The notes below the pieces were generated by a model. That model made no database searches, was not told where the DNA came from, and was given only the letters and a program-made list of their open reading frames with translations. Below, in pieces: positions 1 through 9,957 of a DNA stretch of 64,000 nt. Position numbers and translations under genes: made by a program. Position 1 is the stretch's first letter. Every line of letters begins with the position of its first letter. The stretch comes from Pomphorhynchus laevis. Taxonomy: Eukaryota; Acanthocephala; Palaeacanthocephala; Echinorhynchida; Pomphorhynchidae. The DNA lies in contig WNNJ02000238.1 of assembly GCA_012934845.2 (NCBI GenBank), positions 78,969 to 142,968 on the forward strand, given 5' to 3'.

Positions 1-189
1 TATGGAATGACCAAGGGGAAGAACAAATTTAAGTGACGTTTCGCCCTGACGGGCTTTTTCGATCTAGAATACAAAAAATAGAATATAAAATAGTAATGTC
101 AAAATATTACGTCAAATCTCTCCAATAGTAAATATGATCATCATTTAAACCAAACGGTTTTTCGCAATTTAATAAACCTATGATGCGTT

Positions 190-424
190 AAAAAACGATT
201 TATTTTAACGTGGCAAATGCGTGCCAGCGCACGCCTTAACAAAACAAGACAAACACAACAAAACAAGACTGTGAATCAGGTGTCGAGAAGGTGTGAACGG
301 AGGAGGTGTTTGAATATGATAAAGGAGGGGGCGCGGCGGACGTCGAGAGGGAGTTGATTCCAGGCGAGTGAGGCGGCGACGATGAAGGATCGGATACCGT
401 AATTGTTGGAGTAATTAGGAACGT
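190..424 (-). mobile_element. LINE-X 3' end fragment
   Basis: This is the 3' terminal piece of a CR1/L2-like LINE, called LINE-X here, on the minus strand. It matches the 3' ends of the longer copies at 13865 and 55905 almost base for base, including the 3' UTR hairpin around 222-233 (arms GCGTGC and GCACGC) and the end of the RT ORF. Only the last roughly 70 codons of the polymerase remain. It stops abruptly at about 424, where PLE sequence begins. It is a dead, 5'-truncated insertion. Confidence 0.8.
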
Positions 425-645
425 TGTTCTAGAAGTTTCCTCTCATCGTTACTCGCAATGTTGTTTGCAATAATAGTGTAACGCATGTATTCAACAGTTG
501 TATTATGCTCCAATACATGATCGATGACGCTATCGCAATTTTTTGTATGTTTACATTGAGAGCGCCTTGAATTATTACGTCTCGCCATTGTTAAGGGCGT
601 TTCATCGACATATTGTTTATCGCAGATAAACAATATGTCGATGAA
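425..645 (-). pseudogene. PLE GIY-YIG endonuclease fragment
   Basis: The minus-strand translation reads CDKQYVDET, then a run rich in R, K, C and H, ending in MRYTIIANN. This is the pattern of the C-terminal GIY-YIG nuclease of Penelope-like elements: a CxxQYVGET-like active-site strand followed by the helix that precedes the conserved H. The usual G of YVGET is D here and the domain lacks its first strand, so this is a relic. It ends at the centre of a perfect palindrome (601-645), so the adjoining sequence is the same coding stretch in inverted orientation. Confidence 0.65.
601..645. repeat. Perfect 21-bp inverted repeat, 3-nt loop
   Basis: Positions 601-621 and 625-645 are exact reverse complements separated by GCA. 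The arms code for the DKQYVDE stretch of the PLE nuclease, so this is a head-to-head junction of the same coding segment. Confidence 0.9.
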
Positions 646-670
646 GCAACAACGTGCTCCATTCTAAGCA

Positions 671-719
671 CGACAACAACGTGCCTCCATTCCGTGCGAA
701 TGGAGGCACGTTGTTGTCG
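671..719. repeat. Perfect 22-bp inverted repeat, 5-nt loop
   Basis: Positions 671-692 and 698-719 are exact reverse complements with loop CGTGC. The palindrome lies 26 bp from the one at 601-645. It would form a strong hairpin in RNA or DNA. No gene is recognisable in it. Confidence 0.9.
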
Positions 720-849
720 AACTTAGCTATATAGATTCGTTGTTAATTGCCATTGATATCAGTGCTTATTATAATGTCTAGAAACTCTATGATAATACCT
801 TATTTAAAATTCAGAGTCATTGTACTTACTGATTAAAATCACTGAAACA

Positions 850-1216
850 ATTTGAGTGATTCTTAGTCACCAGGCTCTATAAAGAAAATGTCGTCAATAT
901 ATCATGTATAAATTAGGGGTTTACATTGTGATCTATTGATCAATTCTCCTTCGATTTCATGCATGTATATTATTGCATACACAGGGGCCATAGGTGTGCC
1001 CATTGCTGTATCCTGAGTTTGCATATAGAACCGTTTTTGATATTTCAAGAGGTTATTATTCAAAACTATACTGGGTGATTCAAGTATAAATTGACGTTCT
1101 CTTTTGGTTGTATCTTTATTTTGTAAGAAAGTCTCGCAAGTCAATAGGCCTTTGTTTTCAATATATGTATATAGGCTAGATACGTCAGCAGTAACAAGAA
1201 TATAGTTGCTATTAAA
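850..1216 (-). pseudogene. PLE reverse transcriptase fragment
   Basis: The minus-strand reading shows VTADVSSLYTYI (the PLE version of RT motif A), then QDTAMGTPMAPVYA (motif B) and, in the next stretch, YIDDIFFI (motif C; catalytic DD). This is the order and spacing of Penelope-like RTs, in which DVxSLYTNI and MGTxxAP are diagnostic. Both the N-terminal RT part and the nuclease are missing. Upstream (higher coordinates) the frame runs straight into the 371-bp tandem array, suggesting that the array is the 5'/pLTR side of the same element or a related non-autonomous one. Confidence 0.8.
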
Positions 1217-1302
1217 ATGAACAATTGCATACACGAGCGAGTATCATCATTTGGTCGGCTTCATCAATTATCCTCGTGTGAATTCTTTAATCCTAGATGC
1301 AG

Positions 1303-1375
1303 CACTGTACACTACAATCAGCGTAGGTGGACCTCATCAGCAGTGAGCCTACGCCTACCTTTCGTGTTTCAGTCC
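1303..1375 (-). ncRNA. Hammerhead-like box set, unit 1 (non-canonical strand order)
   Basis: On the minus strand: GGACU-GAAA, a helix III arm, CACUG-CUGAUGA-GGUCC, then the second helix III arm, GUA and CAGUG. It is the same arrangement as the 1674 copy, except that the first pair of helix II is a G-U wobble. The predicted cleavage triplet is GUA. The box order differs from a normal hammerhead, so activity in cis is doubtful. Confidence 0.55.
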
Positions 1376-1673
1376 TTTAATTATCTACTGAAATTTTCCT
1401 CTGCTGCTTTTCTGTAAAAACAATCGATACAATTTGTAAGCAAAAACATTTCCACTTGTGCAAACTGTACGTTGTTTCCGTCTTTTGTAACAAAATGACG
1501 GTGATAGCACTACAGTTGCCGGAAACAACCGACAATCTGTCTTTTGAATCTTCTTGACAGGAAACCGGAATCTGCCAGGTTAATAGAATGAATAATTGCA
1601 TACACGAGCGAGTATCATTATTTGGTCGGCTTCATCAATTATCCTCGTGTGAATTCTTTAATCCTAGATGCAG

Positions 1674-1746
1674 CACTGTACACTACAATAAGCGTAGGTG
1701 GACCTCATCAGCAGTGAGCCTACGCCTACATTTCGTGTTTCGGTCC
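1674..1746 (-). ncRNA. Hammerhead-like box set, unit 2 (non-canonical strand order)
   Basis: In plus-strand coordinates on the minus-strand RNA: helix II arms are 1742-1746 and 1700-1704 (GGACC/GGUCC, 5 bp) and GAAA is 1738-1741. Helix III pairs 1735-1738 with 1680-1683 and, distally, 1719-1725 with 1692-1698 (7 bp). CUGAUGA is 1705-1711 and helix I pairs 1712-1716 with 1674-1678 (5 bp). The NUH triplet GUA is 1679-1681. All junction residues match the hammerhead consensus (G10.1-C11.1, A15.1-U16.1). The strands run II-GAAA-III, I-CUGAUGA-II, III-NUH-I, which is not a circular permutation of a normal hammerhead. Confidence 0.6.
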
Positions 1747-2042
1747 TTTAATGATCTGCTGAAATTTTCCTCTGCTGCCTTTCTGTAAAAACAAACGATA
1801 CAGTTTGTAAGGAAAACATTTCCACTTGTGCAAACTGTACGTTGTTTCCGTCTTTTGTAACAAAATGACGGTGATAGCACTACAGTTGTCGGAAAAACCG
1901 ACAATCTGTCTTTTGAATCTTCTTGACAGGAAACCGGAATCTGCCAGGTTAATAGAATGAATAATTGCATACACGAGCGAGTATCATCATTTGGTCGGCT
2001 TCATCAATTATCCTCGTGTGAATTCTTTAATCCTAGATGCAG

Positions 2043-2115
2043 CACTGAACACTACAATCAGCGTAGGTGGACCTCATCAGCAGTGAGCCTACGCCTACCT
2101 TTCGTGTTTCGGTCC
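2043..2115 (-). ncRNA. Hammerhead-like box set, unit 3 (GUU triplet)
   Basis: Same arrangement as the 1674 copy. The cleavage triplet has changed from GUA to GUU, which still obeys the NUH rule; all helix II and helix I arms are unchanged. Confidence 0.55.
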
Positions 2116-2339
2116 TTTAATTATCTACTGAAATTTTCCTCTGCTGCCTTTCTGTAAAAACAATCGATACAATTTGTAAGCAAAAACATTTCCACTTGTG
2201 CAAACTGTACGTTGTATCCGTCGATACAACGACGGGTACATCATCAGTGAAAAAAAAGAAAAATGCTTAGAAAAAAATCTCCTGGGAATTTTTTGACACC
2301 CTAAAAAATAATAAATAAAAATAATAAAAAAGTACTTAA

Positions 2340-3690
2340 TTAAGCTTCCAATTATGTGTTAGTATGATTTTTTTAAAAAGTTAAGACCGTAAAAAGATTC
2401 ATAGTCTTTCAGTATTATTTTTAACTCGTCAACTGTCTGTGATGGCTTCATAGAGTGTAAAGAAGAGAGTAATCTAACCTCAGTTATAGACTGCTCATTG
2501 ATAAGCTCTCTTCCTATTTGATAGATTAATGACTGTTTGTTTCGTATTAGATTATTAAGGTGTCTATGAAAACCTTCAATACTGTTAGTAGTTCTTGGAA
2601 TACTCCCAATGACACGGTCAAAGCAATTCCAAAAGCCAATATTCTTATTTGTAAGATTAAAACTCAAATATTCGTCTTGAATCCACTCAAATAGCTTTAG
2701 AACATCCCAAAGTTTTTCTGCGATAACATGTAACTTTAGTCTATTAGCCATATTAATTACATCATAGGGGGAACAAAGCTCAAAGCAAGTATCATTTTTA
2801 CATGAAACTTGACTTTGGTATCATTAATAAATTCTTTTGTAAATTTCAATATTTGCACTCTTATCCAAACAATTTGACCAAGGTGGAAGTTACATCCATA
2901 GATATAAGATTCTGTAAGAAAGAGCTTACAGCATTTAAAACTTGCAACTTCAAAGTCTAGTATTACCTTTATAGGTTTGCAGAGATTTTCACATTTTTCC
3001 TTTTGCCAGTCAAAAAACTTTTAATAGCATTTCTCACTCTTGTTCTTCATGAAGCAATAAACTAAAGGCAAATTATCTCCTCGAACATTACATTGAAGAG
3101 TGAATATTTGTTCAAACGTAGATGGTGCAGATTTGAAGGTGGCATCACAAATAACTACCTTGGCATAGTTAAAATATTCTATGTTTTCATCTGTTGTAAA
3201 TACAACAACCCTATCAATATCGTCAACACCTGAATCGTAATGGAGAAATTGTTTTCCCTTTAATGTCGTGCAAAGCTCCATATGTATGTCGGATGATAGT
3301 AAACGCGTGAAACAATGTTTATTCCTTAACTTTGTAACTAAATCCGCAAAATACTTATGATTTATCAAAGTGCCTACATCTTCCAAACACTCAGAAACGG
3401 CAATATCCCTTCCAGTTTCATATGTCGTGAGTGCTCTCTTTTTAATTCGATCGCTTAATAAAACTCACTTAAACTTATTCTCATCTTTTATATGATCATG
3501 TAAAAGAAGATCCTCAAATAAGTCATACATAATATTTGTCTTGAAAAAAGCATTACATCTTCTTTTATTACATCTCAATGTAATCTTTCCTGCTATAAGC
3601 TCTTTATAGTTGTAGAAATATTCTTCAAAGGCTATCTTTTCCTTTCCTTAATTGCTCCTGATTATATTTTCTCTGAAATTTTTCATTTTA
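2340..3690 (-). pseudogene. MULE-type DNA transposase relic
   Basis: Minus-strand pieces show KVVICDATFKSAPSTFEQ at about 3120-3175, the first catalytic Asp region of MULE transposases (DATFKxxPxxFxQ). Downstream, at about 2560-2620, is RTTNSIEGFHRHLN, the conserved C-terminal NSIEGxH block. The pieces at 3021-3386 and 2359-2751 lie in different frames with stops between, so the gene is dead. Sequence up to about 3660 continues in broken frames and may be the N-terminal part; I could not recognise a FLYWCH zinc finger or terminal inverted repeats. Confidence 0.7.
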
Positions 3691-4502
3691 GGGGTGAGTA
3701 AATTTTAAAGAGATTTTTGCGCTCAACGATTGCAGCAGTTGCAGTATTTTCTTCGAGCCCAGCACTGATTTGTTTGATGTTCCGTATTTCCACACCTAAA
3801 ACAGGCGTTAGCTGTATTGTTTGAAGTATTTGTCGATTGAAATTTATGTTTTTGGTAGCGTTGGTTGACTCGGTGGACACACTCATCGTCATTTTGAGTT
3901 ATATCTTGCGACGAATTTATTGCCGCTTGGCCACTGATTTCCATTTCAACTGCAATTTCAATAACCTTCGCGAAATTTAACTATGTCGATTTTATTCGAA
4001 AAAGAGCTCTACGTATAGCTTCGCTTTTGATTGAGCAGATAAATCTTGCCATTAATGAATCGTCATAAGGATTAGTGACTGCGCTGAAATCGCATCTAGA
4101 AGCCTCATGTCTTATTCTTGCAACCAACCGCATTATTGTTTCGTCGGTATTTTGTTCTTTTCCGGTCCAGCATAGGTATCGTTCTCGTATCGCAAAACTT
4201 GCAATATCGAATTGGTCGCGCATAAAGCCATTAATTTCTTCCATCGTCAGCTCATTGATGTCTTCACTTTTATTAAGTTGATTGGCCCAATTCGAAAGAT
4301 GTAAATATATATCTTTATCTTGCGAATTAAGAAATACTGCGGGCATCTTATCCATTGGTACATAATTTGATTTTATATAAGTAGCGAATCGGAATGTATA
4401 TGATTGCCTAAGCTCGTCGCTTGGAATGAACGGATCAAATCGCAAGATTGTAGCTGCAGTTGAATTATTTTCGCCTTTCTTCTCAGAAAATTGTTCGACC
4501 AT
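3683..4502 (-). pseudogene. Ty3-like LTR retrotransposon gag (frameshifted)
   Basis: The minus-strand ORF 4502-3981 (173 aa) has the features of a Ty3-type Gag capsid: an acidic/aromatic N-terminus with RFDPFIPSDELRQSYTFRF, then MRLVARIRHEASRCDF and MARFICSIKS, the helix-rich block before the nucleocapsid. A second frame, 3944-3723, supplies the zinc knuckle CFRCGNTEHQTNQC (CX2CX4HX4C). The two are offset by a frameshift near 3975. The start at 4502 lies about 80 bp downstream of a putative primer-binding site and LTR, the expected layout. MULE sequence starts right after the knuckle, so protease and pol are absent on this side. Confidence 0.8.
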
Positions 4503-4583
4503 TTGTGTGAGAGCTTATATTTGCTTGCTTTGAATAACGATTTGTTCCTTGATCATTTCGGTAAGCATTTCCATTGCATAAAG

Positions 4584-4598
4584 CCACCGCTGTCACCA
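4584..4598 (-). other. Putative tRNA primer-binding site
   Basis: On the minus strand the sequence TGGTGACAGCGGTGG begins 2 nt after the LTR end. A TGG start next to the LTR is the standard form of a tRNA-primed PBS. The tRNA species is not assigned. Confidence 0.6.
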
Positions 4599-4600
4599 AT

Positions 4601-5043
4601 TGTTATGTTTTAAACAAGAACTGTGAGCACACAAAACAGTAGTTTCTTTTCACAAAATCAAAATGTTATATAGCGTTTTACAGTCCTTTTCAGTTTTATA
4701 GACAACTTTTTTCAGTTTTATAACAATTTTTTTCAGTTTTATATGCAACTTTTTTCAGTTTTATAGGCGACTTTATTCAGTTTTATGGGCAACTTTTTTT
4801 CAGTTTTATAGACAACTTTTTTCAGTTTTATAGGCAACATTTTTAGATTTTTTAAATAAAATATAATTAATTTAGATGTATAGCAAAGAATTTTATTATT
4901 TAAATAAAATCGACTCATGCGAATGCCTTTTGAACTGAAAACGATTTATGCAGCTTTATTTGAACAATCTACAAACAAACAGAATATAATAAATAGGTTA
5001 ATGTAACATGGTTAATGTAACGAATAATGGTCTTCATGCCACA
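4601..5043 (-). mobile_element. LTR of a Ty3-like retrotransposon
   Basis: On the minus strand this segment begins with TG near 5043, just after a purine-rich tract (GGTGGGGGAGAATG, 5046-5059) that fits a polypurine tract, and ends in CA at 4601 next to the PBS. Between about 4680 and 4845 the LTR contains a degenerate minisatellite of roughly 20-25 bp (cagttttatagacaac-like units). The exact 5' boundary could shift by a few bases because several CA/TG pairs are possible. The LTR has internal sequence on both sides (pol tail upstream, gag downstream). Confidence 0.65.
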
Positions 5044-5228
5044 TCATTCTCCCCCACCACATAATCGCTTAGATATGTAAGTTGACGTCGAGTTCGTCCT
5101 GAACGTCGGAAGATTAGGCAGGGTATCGGTTCGATGCTTGAATGACATTGGTCGATACATTGTTGTTCATTGTTTGAGTTAGTTGAGTCGTTGTCGTGAT
5201 CTTTATTGATGTGTTCAGGTAAATCATT

Positions 5229-5450
5229 TCAAGAACGTTCATGTACACTGTCGATGCTATCTCCTATTCGCTCACTGCCTTCGTAATTTTCTTTGTCTTG
5301 GTCCGTGTTTCCTTTCTCTTTAGGATAACGTGAGAGATGCTTGACCGAAACAGTGCTCTTCTTACCGTCACTGTGTCTGACTTGAGGATAATGTGGGTCG
5401 ATGTCGATAATCTTTACAACTTCGGTCCTTGAAAAAGGATGGTTTATCCG
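5229..5450 (-). pseudogene. 3' tail of a Ty3-like pol (integrase C-terminus)
   Basis: The minus-strand reading HPFSRTEVVKIIDIDPHYPQ followed by GKKSTVSVKHLSRYP resembles the SH3-like C-terminal region of Ty3/gypsy integrases, where a short beta segment with the pattern VxxxxxDGxxxTVxVxxLxxY ends pol. It is followed by a low-complexity acidic tail ending at 5229, then the PPT and LTR. Its junction with LINE ORF1 sequence is near 5450, so only the tail remains. The family assignment is inferred from pattern and position. Confidence 0.5.
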
Positions 5451-5454
5451 AAGG

Positions 5455-6120
5455 AACAATAGACGAGAGGATGGATCTGAAGGCGGAAACATCGTGGTCC
5501 AGACGTGCTTGTGGAGATAAGGAGTTAGAAGGCGTGATATTAGTAACAATGACGCAACGATCGCGAGAAGCAAAGCGCTTCCGTAAAGGAGGACGACTGA
5601 CGTGAGTAGGTGAGATCACGATAGAAGAGCTGGCAGTTGATGATTTGGAGGGATTTGGTTTGACGACGGGAGACATAGAGGATAATGATAATAAAGAGGG
5701 TGGCAAGCGATGTGAGGAAAGGTTATGAGTGGAAGGATAGTGGAGGTTGGTGGAGATGATTTTGATTGATGGATGCAAGTTATTGAGAAACGAGACGGGA
5801 AGGACGGGACGTGGGGTGTCGGTGAGTGAAGATGACATGGAATTGGAAGTGTATATGGTGGTAGGGTCGATGGGTGGAGAAATGACATTAGAAACGACGG
5901 GGGTAGTTTGAGTTGACTTGTTGGATGTTGATATGTGCTTATTGGAAAGGTTGCATATTAGTTTGTTGGCACAAAAACCACATACGAAGTCTTCTTTAGC
6001 CTTATTCTTGTCGCAGGTGATTGTTGTCCAGACGCTGCAGTCGTGTATCGAGCACTGTACTTGAAGTTGTCCATAGTTAGTGTTGGTCTTAGTTGTTTTC
6101 TTACGTCCTTCAATAAACAA
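5455..6120 (-). pseudogene. LINE ORF1 fragment with PHD-like Cys cluster
   Basis: The minus-strand ORF from ATG 6120 starts basic and then shows CSIHDCSVWTTITC and, about 20 residues on, FVCGFCANKL, a Cys-rich zinc-binding block of PHD-like type. A long Ser/Pro/Thr-rich linker follows, ending in LDHDVSAFRSILSSI. The same order (C-CxVW, FxCGFC, linker, HDVSxxRxxL) is seen in ORF1 of LINE-Y at 40848-42065, so this is the ORF1 of a related LINE. The last part of the open frame (below about 5455) is the LTR element read out of frame. ORF1 proteins of this kind are thought to bind RNA or chromatin; the precise role is unknown. Confidence 0.6.
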
Positions 6121-6243
6121 TGGTTGCCGTCGATTGTTGTCGTCGATTGTTGTCGTCGATGGTTGTCGTCGATGGTTGTCGTCGATGGTTGTCGTCGATG
6201 GTTGTCGTCGATGGTTGTCGTCGATGGTTGTCGTCGATGGTTT
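6118..6243 (+). repeat. 13-bp minisatellite
   Basis: About nine tandem copies of a 13-bp unit (gatggttgtcgtc), the first few with single substitutions. It lies immediately upstream of the LINE ORF1 start codon. Confidence 0.9.
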
Positions 6244-7640
6244 AATATATAAATTTGTTAAATATATAACTTCGGGTTAATATATAACTTTAATATATAA
6301 CTTCTGTTATATATTAATGGTTTAATATATAACTTCGTGCCGTTGATAAGTTTGAGCAGATAATTTCGTATCATTGATTGGATACAGCAAAAACATGTAA
6401 AAGAAATTTACATATCAAAGTATTGTAATCTTCCTGAACAATTAAATTTTATTAGCGTCGCATGTTTTCTCTTCTAATTGATAATGAGCCGAATTATTAT
6501 AAGGCTTAGCTTAATCAATGTTGAACAAATACGCATCATCCAATAACCTTAAAGTATTATTTTTCATCGGGAGAAAGAGAATATGAATATTGTAAAATAT
6601 TTTGAATTGTCTAGTACTAAATAGTTCAATCTTCAAAAATGTGGTCATCACCAGCATTCTCATTTTCGTCCCTGCATATAGCTCCTTCGTAGAAGGTTGA
6701 ACCATTAATTCCGATGTTTAAGTCGATAATTGCGAAGACTTTTTTTATCGCAAGTACCACCCATAATTTGAAATGTAAGTCGTTAATCATCCAATTAGGG
6801 TTGAGAACGTTACCTTTACCCAGTCAAATGTCTATTGTGTATCAGGAACTATACATCTAATAACATTGTTAAATCGATTTGCAAGAATAATTGTATCTTC
6901 CATAATGTCATTGTTTCTTAATGTGTAGTGTTAGTTAACCTCCTGTTGAAATTTTCCAGCGCAACTATGTTCGCATGCTAACACAGCGTAAAGTAGCAAT
7001 CCAGTGTACGATGTATATTCCACTATCATCGATTTCCCTTGGATCGACTTAAACTTGCAGAATCAATTATTAATCTTGTAAATAAAACTACTCAGATTAT
7101 TAAATACCTAATCGGATATCCCAATTACATGAAATTGAAGAATCAAAGAAATATTTTGATCAGTTGTTTATTTGTCTTTTCAAAGCTTTTAACATTGAAA
7201 TTTGCCTGTTTAAACAAACTCTTAAGAATTAGAAACAAGACACTTATGATATTTCTCTGCACGAACAGATCAGAATCATTTATCATTCTTATACATATTT
7301 ATCATTATTGTGTATCGCAGCTAAGTCTTTAGAATCCCAATTGTCAAAAGCGGTTGCACAAAGGCCACCGTTTATCATTATTTTCTGATTATGATATATT
7401 TTTAGTTTGCCATTATTTGTGTTGAAGTTTTGGGGTGATATCTGGTATAGTTAGTGATTTAGACCTTTTGCTTTGAATTGGACAGATCGATCCTTATCGT
7501 CTTTCTTGGGAGGGGCGAGTGTAGGGGTGGGCGATTTGGGACTGGTTTTTATTTCTTTAATCTCTAGAGCTACTAACTGGCTGTAAGCATATTTTAATAG
7601 TTTTTTTGTCTTACTGTCTATAGGGGGATATACTAGACAT
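6244..7640. other. No recognisable gene
   Basis: AT-rich sequence. Short (tta/ata)-rich duplications at 6244-6340 repeat the phrase ttaatatataacttc several times. Small open frames at 6511-6705 (minus) and 7039-7332 (plus) show no family features. Confidence 0.5.
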
Positions 7641-7643
7641 GCT

Positions 7644-8640
7644 CTAATACCGTAATGAACTAGTATAGGTTACGCCGGAAGTCACATGCTCTAGTGTAAA
7701 TAATTTCTTTAGTTCGACTCCATGCTCATCCAAAGAGCATAAGAATTTAGCATCTACAAACCACATGTTTGCTAATGATACATTGATAATTGAGTCGTCA
7801 GGCAGTTTCTTACGCAAAACTCCTGACAAGATATTTATAAAACTTTTTTGGCCTAGCCGCTTTTCGATGGTTGAGGTTATTTGTGTGACAGTGTTTCAAT
7901 CTTCCTCTCTAATTACGGGAACTTCTTCTATATTTTTGATCATTTCCTCTACCTCCCTAGGGTTGTATGCGATTAATTTGTCATCCCCAGGTGGTTTCTG
8001 GCATGTTTCTCCTGAGCTTTGTGAGTGGTGTTCCTTATATGTTTTTTTCTGATAGTATCTCAAGGGCTGATTCAACCTGGAATTTCACCAAGCTCGTGAT
8101 AGCTAATAACTGTTTAGGAGAAAAGGTCCTTGCTAAGATATAAAATTGGGTCACTTCAGGTTTCCCTTTAAATGCTTTTCGTGGAATCAACCATTTATAT
8201 TTCTTGTCAATCTTTTGAAACTGATTAGTGAATTCTTCTCGCTGCTGATATTGTTTTGGATCTTCCTTAGTTGAAATTAATGTATTAAGCGGAGCAAGAG
8301 GCGAAAATATTTGCGGAATCTGATTTGTGAGCGGTAAATATTGAGTTGGATATGTAGGGCAGGATATAGTTGGAATGGGGTTTGGTGTTGATGGGTATGT
8401 GAAGGGATATCTTTGACAAATCTCATGAATATTTTGTGCATTGTCCTGACGAGGTTGACTGTCTATCGGTTGAAAGTATATTGTCCCTCCAGAAATGTAG
8501 GGGGCGGGATATTGATTTTTGCAGAATTAATTTGCTCCGGTGTTGGGATGTTGACATTATAGACCTAAGAGCTGTACTGTTGAATAAGCCCCATCTCCCT
8601 CTCTAATCCTGCCTGCTTGAGCTGTTGATCAGTGATAGCT
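7644..8640 (-). pseudogene. Unidentified coding relic
   Basis: On the minus strand an ATG-less frame is open from about 8520 to 8056. It has a proline-rich first half (IPTISCPTYPTQYLPLTN) and a charged second half (NQFQKIDKKYKWLIPRKAFK). After a stop, coding-like sequence continues with frameshifts, through NPREVEEMIKNIEEVPVIREE, into LSGVLRKKLPDDSIINVSLA and the end at 7644. Upstream of 8520, SDQQLKQAGLEREMGLIQQ-like sequence is visible in another frame. The composition suggests a gag-like or structural protein of an unrecognised mobile element, but I recognise no catalytic motif. Confidence 0.4.
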
Positions 8641-8663
8641 ACACCAATAATTGCACATTACTA

Positions 8664-8956
8664 AGAAATTTAAATTTTCAGTGTATTTAACAGTTGCTTT
8701 CTTTTAAATGATAATTTTGATGGAAATTGGATTTAACAAATTTCTAAATACAGACAGAAAATAACCTGATTGCTAATTTTGTATTAAAATCAGTCTTTGA
8801 AATTGCGTTTTCATTAATATAGTAATTTTAATGTCATTAGAACAAACAACAATTATTTAATGGTTTTGAAATTTAATTTATGATTTGTAATTTTTGATAG
8901 CACCCAAAGCGTCATTAGCAAAATACATACAATCGCAAACGTTATAATCGTGTAAC
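8664..8956 (+). repeat. Interspersed repeat block A, copy 1
   Basis: It is about 93% identical to 29838-30132. At the second site block A runs directly into block B (30138-30380). Here it is interrupted at 8956 by an R2-like insertion and resumes as block B at 12558. No coding capacity; probably part of an old non-autonomous element. Confidence 0.8.
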
Positions 8957-9899
8957 ATTTTTTTTTTTTTTTATTTATTCGAAAATTTTACAAGCATTGT
9001 TACCCGCAAATGGGTCATATAATATTAGCGTTAATAACATTGATAAAAATACGTTTGAATATTTATGCGTCTCCTTGACGTTCCATTGCCTTCAGCGTGT
9101 AAGGGAAGTTATTTCCTGACAGCTGGTATTCGTTGGTTCCTCGAGCGTATGGGCGGTTTCGAGCCGATCTGTAGCCCCTTATACACTCGGAAGCGGCTCT
9201 GCATAGAACGACAGAGATCTTTCGTTTTAAACGGCCAACACATTCTGCGTACGAGCTACCCTCTCTTCTGGTCGCTTGCAACCATGCGATACGCTTAATA
9301 ATGTGTAATGCTGTTGGACCAATTCCGCCTGAGCACGAAAACGCCAGTGGCACAAATATTCCTCTCTCAATACATGTGACTCGTTCCTCATATTTGGCAT
9401 TTTTTCGGCTTTCATGATAACTGAATGCAGCTTTATCATCTTGAGAACACGATGCGGCATGAGGGTTAAATACTACGACGTCCAAAAACGTCCGCTCGAA
9501 CCGATTCTCGTATAATCCGCTGCAGACTATGTCAAGTCTTGCTTCGGCGTCACGTGTGGTAGTGTGCTTTGAAAAAACAACATGATCGTCTACTCTTTGT
9601 AAACATGGTTCCGTGGCTACCCCGTGGCAAACTGTTGTTAGTTCACATGCGATTAAATCTCTAATTTCGTTATGACGAATTATCGGTAGTCCACCGTGCT
9701 TGCACGAGAGAAGGTGTGAAAGGCTCGACGATGCGTTACATACACAAATTGATGGCAGCCCCTCTGGGATCCATCCGTATCGGGTTGCTAAACCGTCTCT
9801 AAACTGGTTTTGCGAGAGAATGAAATTTTCCGTTTTGGTTGGACAGTTACTTAACCATGCAGATGCCCCACATGTTGTAGCAAACACTAAACATCGAAC
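8957..9899 (-). mobile_element. 5'-truncated R2-like element (REL endonuclease part)
   Basis: The minus-strand coding part, 9880-9063, shows CVCNASSSLSHLLSCKHGG (a C-C-H-C zinc motif), then PIIRHNEIRDLIACEL, EPCLQRV, ARLDIVCSGL and ERTFLDVVVF. This order matches the C-terminal restriction-endonuclease-like (REL) domain of R2-type non-LTR elements: CCHC, RHN, then the PD..D/ExK-like acidic strands, with DI and LDV as the probable catalytic pair and a later KYEERV. The 3' UTR ends in a T-run at 8957-8972 (poly(A) on the element strand). Only the nuclease end is present. The reading frame is open for 295 codons but lacks the RT. Confidence 0.75.
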
Positions 9900-9957
9900 A
9901 TCGTGTAACATGTTCGAACATCGTGTAACTATTCGAACATCGTGTAACATGTTCGAA
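9893..9957 (+). repeat. Triplicated target-site-like motif
   Basis: The phrase tcgaacatcgtgtaaca occurs three times in 65 bp. The same motif (atcgtgtaacat) sits at 8948-8959 on the other side of the R2-like insertion and intact at 30123-30133 in the uninterrupted paralogue. It therefore includes the target-site duplication plus extra copies. Confidence 0.75.

Larger units (their letters stand above)
1217..2230 (-). repeat. Tandem array, ~371-bp unit, 2.7 copies (retrozyme-like/PLE pLTR)
   Basis: There are three head-to-tail units starting near 1217, 1588 and 1957, a period of 371 then 369 bp. They are about 95% identical and the last is cut at about 2225. The array abuts PLE RT sequence. Each unit carries, on the minus strand, one set of hammerhead core boxes with complementary arms (see the three ncRNA entries). 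Short tandem repeats with one hammerhead each are the hallmark of animal retrozymes and of PLE pLTRs. Open frames across the units are short and not conserved, so I do not call genes here. Confidence 0.85.

Noticed and set aside
1217-2157. 66-aa frames repeated three times (MNNCIHERVS...)
   Set aside because: They arise from the 371-bp tandem unit; substitutions between units are not biased to silent positions and the opposite strand carries the PLE and ribozyme signals.
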